64,000 bases of DNA from Roseinatronobacter monicus. Its GTDB lineage: Bacteria > Pseudomonadota > Alphaproteobacteria > Rhodobacterales > Rhodobacteraceae. Shown here piece after piece: positions 9,640 to 17,406 of the stretch. The position numbers were made by a program, and so were the translations under genes. The stretch lies in contig NZ_VFPT01000001.1 in NCBI RefSeq assembly GCF_006716865.1, forward strand, positions 863,001-927,000. The letters run 5' to 3'. The notes below the pieces were generated by a model. That model had not been told where the DNA came from. It did not search any database and saw only the letters and a list, made by a program, of their open reading frames with translations. How positions within the stretch are numbered: position 1 is the first letter of the stretch; each line of letters starts with the position of its first letter.

Positions 9640-10002
9640 GGGTACGCCGCGCAGTCCATGGTAAAATTGCCCTCGTTTCTCCTTTGCGCGGAGATTCAGC
9701 ATTGTGCAGAACGCCCAGACGGTCATCCGCGCGCCCGCCGTCTGAGCCGCGTGCGCTGCGCAGAACAAATCCGCCGCCGTCCTATGCGCCAAACAGGGCG
9801 CATTCTATGCAACCACATGTGCAAGGCGTGGAAGACCTGAGTGGCAAGCATGGGTGCCGCCAATCGGCCAAACCGGTCTGGTAGCGCCATGGGTCCACGA
9901 TCAATGCCTGTGCACACAAGCTTCGTGGGACGGGAACATGCACCTTGCGGGACTCGGATCGTATACGTTCGGGCGCGCATCGAAACACTGAGCATACGCA
10001 CG
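9640..10002. other. 363-bp intergenic region without a recognised gene
   Basis: This stretch lies between the dabA stop and the end of the DUF1217 flagellar gene, which converge here. Short open frames exist on both strands (for example 9723-10001 minus), but their products are Arg/Pro/Cys-rich, lack a credible ribosome site and resemble nothing I know. I saw no tRNA fold, no convincing intrinsic terminator and no promoter that I would defend. Confidence 0.5.
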
Positions 10003-10803
10003 TCAGCTTCTGATGTTTTGTAACAATATAAGGGCCACGTTATTGGCCGACATTTCGGCCTGCACCTCTCTTATTTGGGACATGATCAGGAACCTGTGCG
10101 TCAGGGCTTTTAGCTTTACCGGATCAGCCATATCCAGCAGATCGGAGGTGCCAAAGCGTTTGCTCATGGCGATTTGCATCCGAGTGACTTGATCTTCGAT
10201 ATCAAGCAGGCCAAATTCCTTTGGCAACCCAAGGCTGGTTTCAAGTAACTGGCGCAGAGGCGGGTTGCCAAGTGCCGCGAACCAGCGGGACGCCTGCGTG
10301 GAATAGCTTTCTGCCAATTGCGGCAGTTCACGTTGTAGCGAGAGCGCCAGCCTCAGCGTTTGGTCCTGTTCCCCCACTGAAATCTCGAAGGCGCGCCCCT
10401 TGTAGGACGCGGTCAGTCGTTCTGCCAGATCGGGTTGCAAGTCCGTGGGATCTGTTTTGGCAAGATGTCCCAATGCGCTTGCAAGGGCAAAATACCTTTT
10501 GTCTGCAAGGCGATTGGCCAAGGCGCGGCGGTCATCCGTTCCTCCCTCAATGATCTGGCGGATGAAGGCGCGGTTGTCCAGATCGTCTTGCAAGCCAAAC
10601 GCGCCCAAAGTGACGCGCAACAACCGGCGATCTGCCACCAGTTGGTCAGCTGTCGAAATCTTCTGAAATTTCTCTTCGAAATACGCGACGTCGCGTTGCA
10701 ATTGCGGCACCGCATTGAAGCTTGCTTCCTGACGCGCGCGTGTGCGGTTCAAGAACGCCCATCCACCAAGGCCAGAAAGTGGAATGACAGGCTGAAAGCT
10801 CAT
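10003..10803 (-). CDS. DUF1217 family flagellar protein
   Basis: A 266-residue soluble protein of the DUF1217 family, which in Rhodobacterales and other alphaproteobacteria is encoded with flagellar genes. Landmarks: PVIPLSGLGGWAFLNRTRARQEASF at the start, FEEKFQKISTADQLVADRRLLRVTLGAFGLQDDL in the N-terminal third, and FGLLDIEDQVTRMQIAMSKRF near the end. Its ATG overlaps the flbT stop by 4 bp (ATGA), placing it third in flaF-flbT-DUF1217. The molecular role is not established to my knowledge. A structural or assembly role in the flagellum is inferred from context only. Confidence 0.85.
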   Translation of the reverse strand: MSFQPVIPLSGLGGWAFLNRTRARQEASFNAVPQLQRDVAYFEEKFQKISTADQLVADRRLLRVTLGAFGLQDDLDNRAFIRQIIEGGTDDRRALANRLADKRYFALASALGHLAKTDPTDLQPDLAERLTASYKGRAFEISVGEQDQTLRLALSLQRELPQLAESYSTQASRWFAALGNPPLRQLLETSLGLPKEFGLLDIEDQVTRMQIAMSKRFGTSDLLDMADPVKLKALTHRFLIMSQIREVQAEMSANNVALILLQNIRS

Positions 10804-11204
10804 GACAACCGCGCGGTAAAGAGACGTTCTTCGCGCGGCAGAAGTGCGCGCAGGGATTTCAAGGTTTGATAGAACTCGCCCTTCTGGGCCGTTTCCGACG
10901 CGTTGTTCAGAAGTTTCTGACTGTCCGGGTCGGTGAATACCTGCGCCAACTGATCAATCGCGCGTATCAGTGGCGTGATCATGTCTTCTGCCTGGGAATC
11001 GCCCGCGAGGATCAGTTGCGCCAGATAACATGTCCGCTTTACGGGTGTGTTGGCCTGTTCCGGGTGGATGGCATCACGCAAGCGCAAAACATGCGCATTT
11101 GGTGTCCTGATCGACAGGCTTGTTCGCCTGTCGCCGTTCTCGATGACGGCGCCATTCAGCAGAACACGCTCATGGGGCGCAAGTCGGATCACAAGTCCGG
11201 TCAT
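10800..11204 (-). CDS. flbT: Flagellin synthesis repressor/regulator FlbT
   Basis: A 134-residue homologue of FlbT, which in Caulobacter binds the 5' untranslated region of flagellin mRNA and controls its stability, coupling flagellin synthesis to hook completion. Family features: LVIRLAPHERVLLNGAVIENGDRR at the N-terminus, then TPVKRTCYLAQLILAGD and FYQTLKSLRALLPREERLF at the C-terminus. It is translationally coupled to flaF upstream (ATG overlapping the stop by 4 bp) and to DUF1217 downstream. Before the IS5 insertion it would have lain close behind the flagellin gene. Confidence 0.93.
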   Translation of the reverse strand: MTGLVIRLAPHERVLLNGAVIENGDRRTSLSIRTPNAHVLRLRDAIHPEQANTPVKRTCYLAQLILAGDSQAEDMITPLIRAIDQLAQVFTDPDSQKLLNNASETAQKGEFYQTLKSLRALLPREERLFTARLS

Positions 11205-11578
11205 GTCATGTCGACCTTTCCGGACAACCCGCGCATGATGGCAAGGTTAACATCAATCAGCACTGACGCCTCCGCGCGTCCCGCCAGAACCTCATCCGTG
11301 TGGCGCGAGGTGAATGCCGCGAGTTGCAACAATTGCAGCCGCAGCGTATCGGGCAGGCCATTGCCTGACCCTGACAGGTCGCTTGCAAGCTCGGTCCACA
11401 GCCGTCGGTTCTCATACATGGCTTGCGCTATATCGGCGAAGTTCTGAGGGTTGGATTCGACCGCAGTTCTCAATCTGAATGTGATGCGCGCGATGACATC
11501 ATATTCTGCGGAACGCGGGGTTTTCTGAGCAGTATTTGGCTGACCGTAGGCGGCATTCGCCAAGGTGTGGGCGTTCAT
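11201..11578 (-). CDS. flaF: Flagellar biosynthesis regulator FlaF
   Basis: A 125-residue FlaF protein, needed in Caulobacter and relatives for flagellin synthesis or secretion together with FlbT. Visible family motifs are RSAEYDVIARITFRL, FADIAQAMYENRRLWTELASDL and LPDTLRLQLLQLAAFTSRHTDEVL, ending in LIDVNLAIMRGLSG. It is first in the flaF-flbT-DUF1217 operon. Its start lies 34 bp from a strong hairpin (11613-11640) and about 75 bp from the end of the IS5 element, so any read-through from the flagellin promoter must now cross the IS. Confidence 0.92.
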   Translation of the reverse strand: MNAHTLANAAYGQPNTAQKTPRSAEYDVIARITFRLRTAVESNPQNFADIAQAMYENRRLWTELASDLSGSGNGLPDTLRLQLLQLAAFTSRHTDEVLAGRAEASVLIDVNLAIMRGLSGKVDMT

Positions 11579-11612
11579 CGCTGGACCCTTTCGATACTAA
11601 AGGTCGATTATG

Positions 11613-11640
11613 CGTGGGCCCCGACCGCGCGGGGCCCACG
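11613..11640 (-). terminator. Strong hairpin, original 3' end of the flagellin transcript
   Basis: A perfect 10-bp stem, CGTGGGCCCC paired with GGGGCCCACG, with an 8-nt loop. On the minus strand no clear U-run follows, so it may act as an mRNA 3'-stabilising hairpin or partial terminator rather than a strong intrinsic terminator. If the IS5 element and one TTA copy are removed in silico, the hairpin lies 9 bp after the flagellin stop codon, which explains its origin. Confidence 0.7.
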
Positions 11641-11649
11641 ACCGGTTAC

Positions 11650-11652
11650 TTA
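11650..11652. repeat. Left copy of the 3-bp target duplication (TTA)
   Basis: TTA directly abuts the left inverted repeat and is repeated at 12584-12586 directly after the right inverted repeat. Confidence 0.8.
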
Positions 11653-12583
11653 GAGCCCGATTTAAAAGTAGTTGAGTGAGTTCAGCAGGTTGTGATTCTA
11701 TTCGGTTGTGAAGCTGAACGGAGACCCCAATGGCCTGGACCGAACTCACCCGTCGCCAACATGACCGAAAAGGCGGCAGATACGCAAGCGATATGACTGA
11801 CGCAGAATGGTCGTTGATAGCGCCTTTGATGCCGCCACCCAAGACAACCGGCAGACCACGCACGACAGATTTGCGCGACATCTTCGACGCGATCCTCTAC
11901 ATCGCAACGACCGGATGCCAGTGGCGCATGTTGCCCCACGACTTTCCGCCGGTGTCGACGGTGCGGGGTTATTTCTACACGTGGCGTGATAACGGCTTGC
12001 TTGAGGAGATGAACCGCCAGCTGGTTGAAGCCGCGCGATTGGCCGAGGGCCGTAAAGCCCAGCCAACAGCCGGGGTCATCGATAGCCAGAGCGTAAAAAC
12101 CACTGAAAGTGGAGGGGTTAGCGGCTATGATGCAGGCAAAAGGATCAAGGGCCGCAAGCGCCACATCGTAACCGACACGGTAGGATTACTGCTGAGCCTG
12201 GTGGTCCATAGCGCCGGAATTCAGGACCGGGATGGTGCGCCGGATGTGTTGAAAGCTATCGTCGCACGCTACCCGTCATTGCGGCACGTATTCGCTGACG
12301 GCGGGTATGCAGGGCCCAAGCTACGGGATGCGCTAAAAGCCCTCGGCCGATGGACCGTCCAGATCGTCAAGCGCTCCGACACCGCGGAGGGCTTTGAAGT
12401 GCTGCCACGACGGTGGGTCGTCGAGCGCACCTTTGCTTGGCTGAACCGATGTCGGCGCCTGTCGAAAGACTGGGAGAAATCCATCGCAAGCGCAGAAGCT
12501 TGGATCCTCATCGCACACATTAGACGCGTAACGCGGCATCTCGCAAGAAACTGAAATACAACGAAGAGTTTTGAATCCGACTC
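11653..12583 (+). mobile_element. IS5-family insertion sequence (931 bp)
   Basis: The element is bounded by imperfect 15-bp terminal inverted repeats: GAGCCCGATTTAAAA at 11653-11667 and its counterpart at 12569-12583 (reads GAGTCGGATTCAAAA on the minus strand), 12 of 15 identical. It is flanked by a 3-bp direct repeat TTA at 11650-11652 and 12584-12586, consistent with the TNA target of the IS1031 subgroup of IS5. The single transposase gene fills most of it. The right TTA copy is the flagellin stop codon read on the minus strand. Confidence 0.9.
11730..12554 (+). CDS. IS5-family DDE transposase
   Basis: An intact 274-residue single-frame transposase. The N-terminal part (MTDAEWSLIAPLMPPPKTTGRPRTTDLRDIFDAILYIATTGCQWRMLP) is the DUF4096/IS5 N-terminal domain. 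DDE catalytic acidic residues are in GVIDSQSVKTTE (D1), HVFADGGYAGPKL (D2) and the WVVERTFAWLNRCRRLSKDWE segment (E3, with the Y-(2)-R-(3)-E-like context of IS5). Length and lack of a frameshift place it with the single-ORF IS5/IS1031 type. Nothing suggests inactivation, so the element may still be mobile. Confidence 0.93.
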   Translation: MAWTELTRRQHDRKGGRYASDMTDAEWSLIAPLMPPPKTTGRPRTTDLRDIFDAILYIATTGCQWRMLPHDFPPVSTVRGYFYTWRDNGLLEEMNRQLVEAARLAEGRKAQPTAGVIDSQSVKTTESGGVSGYDAGKRIKGRKRHIVTDTVGLLLSLVVHSAGIQDRDGAPDVLKAIVARYPSLRHVFADGGYAGPKLRDALKALGRWTVQIVKRSDTAEGFEVLPRRWVVERTFAWLNRCRRLSKDWEKSIASAEAWILIAHIRRVTRHLARN

Positions 12584-13417
12584 TTAGCGAAACAAGGCCA
12601 GAATGTTCTGTGGCTGCTGGTTTGCAATCGAGAGTGACTGCGTGGCCAGCTGCTGCTGCACTTGAAGCGCCTGTAGCCGTGCAGAGGCCGCTTCCAGATC
12701 GGCATCCACCAGCGACCCTATCCCCGTGGTCAATGCATCAGACAGGTTTTTGGTGAATTCTGCCTGAATATCGATACGCTTTTCTACAGAACCAAAGGTT
12801 GCGGCGGCACCAATAGCAACCTGCAACATTGCCTCAAATTCCTCCAAGGCCGTTACAGCACCTGCTGCGGTTGATACATCCCAGTCCAACGCGTCGCTAA
12901 GCCCGTCCAGCAGATCGAGATCAGCAGCAGCGATATCGATAGTATTGGCTTCGACGCCAGTCGCGTCTCGGTTGAGCGATGACAGGATTTCCAGAGGATC
13001 GGTCTGGGTGCCATTTACCAGATTCAGGCCGTTGAACTGTGCTGCGTCCAAAACCTGCTCGATCTGATCTTGCAAGGCAGCAACTTCGCTTTGAATCTTC
13101 TCCCGATCAACATTCTCTTCCTGTGCCGCGACAATAAGACTTTGCATCTGCTGCATCAGATCAACGGTCGTTTCCGCGGCCACCCGTGCCACTGCCACCG
13201 TGGACTTGCCCAAAGCGAGCGTGTCACCGATCGCTTTCAGCCCGCCCACATCTGATTCCATCACCTTGGAGATTGACCAGACTGCCGCATTGTCCCGGGC
13301 AGTGGAGATGGATTTGCCGGTCGAAATTTCACCTTGCGTCTGCGCCAGGTTCTTGTTGATTCCACGCATGGTTTGCAGGGCGACCATCGCGCTGGTATTA
13401 GTCAGAATGCTTGACAT
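12584..13417 (-). CDS. fliC: Flagellin
   Basis: A 277-residue flagellin, the filament subunit exported by the flagellar type III apparatus. The N-terminal D0/D1 region (SSILTNTSAMVALQTMRGINKNLAQTQGEISTGKSI) and C-terminal D1/D0 region (LQALQVQQQLATQSLSIANQQPQNILALFR) are both complete. The central variable part is short, as usual in Rhodobacteraceae. The start is the ATG at 13417 with an AAAGG ribosome site. The TAA stop (12584-12586 on this strand) is also the target duplication of the adjacent IS5 element, so the protein is intact although the IS touches its last codon. The 3' hairpin and flaF-flbT are now 931 bp further away. Confidence 0.95.
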   Translation of the reverse strand: MSSILTNTSAMVALQTMRGINKNLAQTQGEISTGKSISTARDNAAVWSISKVMESDVGGLKAIGDTLALGKSTVAVARVAAETTVDLMQQMQSLIVAAQEENVDREKIQSEVAALQDQIEQVLDAAQFNGLNLVNGTQTDPLEILSSLNRDATGVEANTIDIAAADLDLLDGLSDALDWDVSTAAGAVTALEEFEAMLQVAIGAAATFGSVEKRIDIQAEFTKNLSDALTTGIGSLVDADLEAASARLQALQVQQQLATQSLSIANQQPQNILALFR

Positions 13418-13634
13418 TGAGTAGCCTTTCATTTGTGCGTTTTGCACTGGAAAATAAAGCACCTTCTTCAGGTACATCTGACTGCATTCTGCAGAATACC
13501 GCGGTATTTTGGGCCGCGACGGCAACGTTCTTGCTGTTAAATCACACTATCACTTCAAGGGGTTTACAGAAGCTAAAGAGATTGGGTATTTTCGTTTTCC
13601 CGCCCTTAAAACCCTAGGCATGGTTAAGGGGGAT

Positions 13635-13976
13635 TTACGCTTTACGCTCCAATTGGTTCTCAACCCTGCGCATTGTTTTGCTGGTGCCGCACCGATCATA
13701 CATTTGCGTGTCCTGCCCGTCGCGCAGTCTGGTAAGCATATGTCGGGCATCCTGAAACCCTTGTGCCGCAGACCCCAGCAATGCCGCATTCTGCGCCAAT
13801 CCGCGCTGAAGTATCTCCAGCGTGGTTTGTGGCAAACCCTGACCTTGCAGTGATTGGACCGCCCGTTGTTTCGCGTTGGCGAACCCCTCTAACTGGTCAT
13901 ATTTTCCGCCAAGCAATGCCTCCTTCTCATCCTCAAGTAGGGCGCATAAGGCCTGAACTGGTACCTTCATACTCAC
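13635..13976 (-). CDS. FlgN-like flagellar export chaperone
   Basis: A 113-residue helical protein (111 if started at the ATG at 13970). It has the heptad-like pattern of FlgN chaperones, ALCALLEDEKEALLGGKYDQLEGFANAKQRAVQSL, then a second helix ILQRGLAQNAALLGSAAQGFQDARHMLTRLR. FlgN escorts the hook-filament junction proteins FlgK and FlgL to the export gate. The gene starts at a GTG overlapping the stop of the rod-binding protein gene (GTGA) and lies upstream of flagellin in the same direction. FlgN families are weakly conserved, so the family is inferred from length, pattern and neighbours. Confidence 0.75.
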   Translation of the reverse strand: MSMKVPVQALCALLEDEKEALLGGKYDQLEGFANAKQRAVQSLQGQGLPQTTLEILQRGLAQNAALLGSAAQGFQDARHMLTRLRDGQDTQMYDRCGTSKTMRRVENQLERKA

Positions 13977-14281
13977 GGCGCACTCGTGGCTTCACTGGAG
14001 TGCGCCAATAGTCCACGAAGCGCCATCTCGGCCAGACCGATCCCGCCGGCTGCGGCAATGCGCTGGGCCTGCGCATCCAGCAAGATTGAGGCAAACTGAT
14101 CCTCACCGATGCCGCCCCCAAAGGGTGTTCCGGTCTGTTCCGCACCGGCTGCACGCAAGAGCTCAGCCAGAATCGCTGCCTCGAAATTTTGTGCGGTTTG
14201 CGCAAGATCAGGCGCATGCTTGGTCGAAATGTGAGGGTTTGACGCCTGCGCCATGGCCTGAGCGTTCGGCACGATATGCAT
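13973..14281 (-). CDS. Rod-binding protein (FlgJ N-terminal domain type)
   Basis: A 102-residue protein matching the rod-binding half of FlgJ without the muramidase half, the usual alphaproteobacterial form. The core is LAQTAQNFEAAILAELLRAAGAEQTGTPFGGGIGEDQFASILLDAQAQRIAAAGGIGLAEM, matching the family pattern F-E-A-x-x-L-x-x-M-L ... Y/F-x-S-M-L-x-x-x-x-A-x-x-I-A-x-x-G-G-I-G-L-A. I chose the ATG at 14281 (MHIVPN), which has GGAGAG just upstream, over a start at 14305. It forms an operon with the FlgN-like gene and is divergent from fliK. Confidence 0.85.
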   Translation of the reverse strand: MHIVPNAQAMAQASNPHISTKHAPDLAQTAQNFEAAILAELLRAAGAEQTGTPFGGGIGEDQFASILLDAQAQRIAAAGGIGLAEMALRGLLAHSSEATSAP

Positions 14282-14314
14282 AATTTTCTCTCCGTGTTGC
14301 GGCAATACCGTCAG

Positions 14315-14368
14315 ATTCCCTCATTCCGGTAAAGATTCGGTAAGCAATGACCCGCATAATGAGGGAAT
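14315..14368. promoter_or_regulatory. Divergent flagellar control region with an 11-bp inverted repeat
   Basis: Between the rod-binding protein gene and fliK, ATTCCCTCATT (14315-14325) is matched perfectly by AATGAGGGAAT (14358-14368), separated by 32 bp. Inside lie two CGGTAA copies. The symmetry in a divergent promoter region suggests binding of a dimeric regulator to both arms. The regulator is unknown. Confidence 0.45.
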
Positions 14369-14390
14369 ATCGAACAAGTTCAGGTCCACC

Positions 14391-16016
14391 ATGTCTGAAA
14401 TGCAGATTATGAAACCGGGGGAAGCGACCTCACATGCCGCTCGAAAGGGCATGACCGTCCTGGCGTCGGCTGATGATCAGCCATCCTTCAGGGAACATCT
14501 GCATCCCGTCGTGGATAAAGCTGTGTCTTGGGGTCCGCACCGGCAAGAGGCTTTAATTCTTTCTGAACGCGGTGATGGGCCGAAAGCTGGCACGCGCACG
14601 CCCCTTGCACGCATGATTGCCCCGCCTGCGTTTGGTGCCGTCACCTCACTTAGGTCGGAAGCTGACCCCACAGATTTGCTAGATGCTCTGTTTCAGGAAC
14701 CACCGGCTTTGCCTGTGCGGCTTTCAGAACCGGACAGATTTCATAACCCCCGCAACGGCGGTGCTGTTGACGACACTGTGGAAATGGGAGGTGTCGATGA
14801 TCCTGACTTTGAGGCAGATTTGCATGCTTCGCATCGTGAAGACACAGCCTCTTGGCACGCTGGGCGCCTGCCTGAAGGAGAGGTCTTCGACGGGGAGCCA
14901 GCTGCAGCGCATGTGAAGGAGCAGGGCCACCTGCGCATTGACGCAGATCTGACAGGGGCTCAGCCTGTCAGACATGTTGCCCAAGACGCCGCGGCGGGTA
15001 TGGCGCATTTGTTGCAACCAGATTTACCCGCGCGGCAAACCGATGCGCCCGAAACATTCGTGCCCGCTGACCAAGTTCTAACGCGCGATGCGGATAGACC
15101 AGATGTGCCGCGCATTGGGAATCCGCCCTTGGTGATACTGGCCGATGATGCAAGAAAGGATGCTTTGATTGATAGAAAGCCGGACTTGTCTGCGCGCCAT
15201 GGTACGCATCTTTATGTGGCATCAGCGGGCGCAGATCAGAACGGATCGTCACCTCCGCCTGCTCGTTTAAACGCCATTGCAACATCCAGAGCGGAGTTAA
15301 GGACTGATGATCTAAAAACGCATGTGCGGTCACAAGTCCTTTTCGAAGCGAAGATTTCCACGCCTTTGGTTGCAGATGATCTAGGGCGAAGCATGTTGCC
15401 GATAAAGAATCGTGTACCGCTTGAGCAGATGACGACCACAGGCCCGATGCCAAATATAGCCCCACTTGCAGCGCATAAGTTGCCGCCTGACCTTCGGCAG
15501 AATAATATACTGGCAAGCGGGTTCACGCGGGGCGGTGCCGAAGATTTGGTATCTGCATCGACTATATCATTTTCCACCGTTGACGGCGGATATTCCAAAC
15601 CGCGCTTGCCCATAGGCCAACACCTCGCACCGACGATCTGGGCGCAAGTGAGCGGGGCAATCGCGCATTCGACCACGAAATCCTTTCAGATCCAGTTGGC
15701 ACCTCTTGAGTTAGGGCGCGTTCGTGTGACGATGAACGCAACAGATGCCGGTGTGCAGGTCATTATTTTTGCAGAGCGCCCAGAAACGCTTGAACTGATG
15801 CGCAAATTTTCTGCCGATTTTGAGCGCGAACTGAAAGACCTCGGGTATGACAGCCTCGATATGAAATTCTCGCATCAGCAGACAGCTGACCATCAGTTTC
15901 AAAAGCGGCTGCACGCAGATGAACCAGATCAGCTGCCAAAACCTGCGCTACCCGCCGAATCATTAGTGGGGCCAGTGAATGTTTCTGTCTGGACTGGGAT
16001 GGATATTCGTGTCTGA
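14391..16016 (+). CDS. fliK: Flagellar hook-length control protein FliK
   Basis: A 541-residue protein with a long, low-conservation N-terminal ruler region rich in Asp, Pro and His, and a recognisable C-terminal Flg_hook domain (residues about 440-510): SFQIQLAPLELGRVRVTMNATDAGVQVIIFAERPETLELMRKFSADFERELKDLGYDSLDMKFS. The L-x-P-x-x-L-G-x-V-x-V motif is diagnostic. FliK is secreted during hook growth and switches the export apparatus from hook to filament substrates when the hook reaches its length. It is followed by flgD in the same direction after 165 bp. Confidence 0.88.
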   Translation: MSEMQIMKPGEATSHAARKGMTVLASADDQPSFREHLHPVVDKAVSWGPHRQEALILSERGDGPKAGTRTPLARMIAPPAFGAVTSLRSEADPTDLLDALFQEPPALPVRLSEPDRFHNPRNGGAVDDTVEMGGVDDPDFEADLHASHREDTASWHAGRLPEGEVFDGEPAAAHVKEQGHLRIDADLTGAQPVRHVAQDAAAGMAHLLQPDLPARQTDAPETFVPADQVLTRDADRPDVPRIGNPPLVILADDARKDALIDRKPDLSARHGTHLYVASAGADQNGSSPPPARLNAIATSRAELRTDDLKTHVRSQVLFEAKISTPLVADDLGRSMLPIKNRVPLEQMTTTGPMPNIAPLAAHKLPPDLRQNNILASGFTRGGAEDLVSASTISFSTVDGGYSKPRLPIGQHLAPTIWAQVSGAIAHSTTKSFQIQLAPLELGRVRVTMNATDAGVQVIIFAERPETLELMRKFSADFERELKDLGYDSLDMKFSHQQTADHQFQKRLHADEPDQLPKPALPAESLVGPVNVSVWTGMDIRV

Positions 16017-16181
16017 GGGGTGCCGCCCACCTGGGGCAATGCTGCTTCGCTGCACGGCTTTCGCGCCATTGTCAGCACCGCTAGGATATACAAGTGCGCG
16101 CCCGAAACACTTACTACGCGCGACACATGGCTTGATCTGGCCAGCGTCCAGATGACGAATTTTACAAGGAGATGATGTGAG

Positions 16182-16838
16182 ATGGATGCGCAAATACACG
16201 CTTTGAACCCGAATGCAGTGGGCCATGCCAGAGATGCACAGCGCAATGCGCCAAAGACAGAAATTTCGAGTGATTTTCAGACATTCCTACGCATGCTAAC
16301 CACGCAGATGCAGAATCAGAACCCTCTCGAACCGATAGAGGCGTCTGATTTCGCTGTGCAGCTTGCCACATTCTCAGGCGTCGAACAGCAAGTCAGGACC
16401 AATGATTTGCTGGCGCAACTGGCGGGCCGCATGGGGTTGTCAGAGCTGGGCAATTGGGTTGGCCGCGAAGCGCTGACATCTGCCCCGCAGTTGATTGATG
16501 GCGCGCCGCTGCGGCTTGTTCCCCCTGAAATAGCAGGTGCTGATCGTGCAGAGTTGGTGCTGCGCGACGTGAATGGTAATGAGGCGGGGCGATACTCTGT
16601 TTCCCCGAACGCCACCGAAATTATCCTCGACATCCCCGATCAAGACCATGGCGGCCCCCGGACCGGCTATTATGCCATCTCGATGGAGAGTTTCAGGGCG
16701 GGTGAACTGATTGGGGAGGGGCCTGCGCTTGGCTACTCCCGGATTGTCGAGGCGCGCAGTGACGCGGGACAAGTGCTTCTGGTTCTGGATGGGGGCCATA
16801 TCATCGCCAGTGACAAGGTTGTGGGCCTGCGTGCGTGA
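16182..16838 (+). CDS. flgD: Flagellar hook capping/assembly protein FlgD
   Basis: A 218-residue FlgD, the scaffold that caps the growing hook and lets FlgE subunits assemble. The N-terminal signature is clear: SDFQTFLRMLTTQMQNQNPLEPIEASDFAVQLATFSGVEQQVRTNDLL. The rest is the beta-rich Ig-like/tudor part (APLRLVPPEIAGADRAELVLRDVNGNEAGRYSV). The ATG at 16182 is preceded by AAGGAG. It pairs with fliK, as expected because FliK interacts with the hook cap. Confidence 0.92.
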   Translation: MDAQIHALNPNAVGHARDAQRNAPKTEISSDFQTFLRMLTTQMQNQNPLEPIEASDFAVQLATFSGVEQQVRTNDLLAQLAGRMGLSELGNWVGREALTSAPQLIDGAPLRLVPPEIAGADRAELVLRDVNGNEAGRYSVSPNATEIILDIPDQDHGGPRTGYYAISMESFRAGELIGEGPALGYSRIVEARSDAGQVLLVLDGGHIIASDKVVGLRA

Positions 16839-17032
16839 GGCACATACATCGCGCGTATTTTCTCGACATTCGGGCGCATGGAAAATCGCCAAACGCATAC
16901 GGCGCGACGCGTCAGGTTGCTCACAAGGGCCTTGAGGTTAACCTGCAACACATGCGCCCGCGCCGATGAGTGGCGATAACGCCCGAGCCGCGCCACGACG
17001 GCGCAGCACGCATTCCGTTGTGCAAGGACCGC

Positions 17033-17200
17033 TCACTTGGTCAGGATCAACTTGCCCGCGCGGGTGATGCGCAACTGATAGGTTTTGCCATCAAGCAAGA
17101 TTTGCGCCAGACCGCAGCCTTGTGTGAGGTTATGGGCATCGTGAACCGGCGGGTTCTGGGGGGCGCGATGCATCAGCGACGGTGCAGTCATTGCGTTCAT
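17033..17200 (-). CDS. hemP: Hemin uptake protein HemP
   Basis: A 55-residue protein. The C-terminal half, ILLDGKTYQLRITRAGKLILTK, is the HemP family signature (usual form G-x-x-Y-x-L-R-I-T-R-x-G-K-L-I-L-T-K). The ATG at 17200 gives the usual HemP length; the longer open frame upstream is not coding-like. HemP is a small iron-starvation-induced protein that promotes expression of hemin receptor genes in some proteobacteria. No hemin receptor is adjacent here. It is divergent from the GAPDH gene. Confidence 0.85.
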   Translation of the reverse strand: MNAMTAPSLMHRAPQNPPVHDAHNLTQGCGLAQILLDGKTYQLRITRAGKLILTK

Positions 17201-17264
17201 GTCGGTCTCCGTTGGTTTGATGTCACGTAACGCTGGCTGATTCGCTTGCTTGTGCGTTAAATAT

Positions 17265-17277
17265 GAGTGTTTCACTC
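17265..17277. promoter_or_regulatory. Small palindrome upstream of hemP
   Basis: GAGTGTTTCACTC is a 5-bp inverted repeat around TTT, 64 bp upstream of the hemP start in the hemP/GAPDH divergent region. It could be an operator (an iron regulator would be expected), but it does not match a motif that I can name with confidence. Confidence 0.3.
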
Positions 17278-17406
17278 GGAAAAGTAAAGACCAACTAAAA
17301 CACTCTGTAATTGTCAGGCAATATGCTGCCCCATGATGCATAAGCTTGCACATGCCGCGCAAATCGGTCCATGTGCGTGTGAAATCGGGCAGAGAAGGGG
17401 CAAGCG

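Noticed and set aside
9723..10001. 92-codon minus-strand frame between dabA and the DUF1217 gene
   Set aside because: No homology, Arg/Cys-rich, no ribosome site; treated as intergenic.
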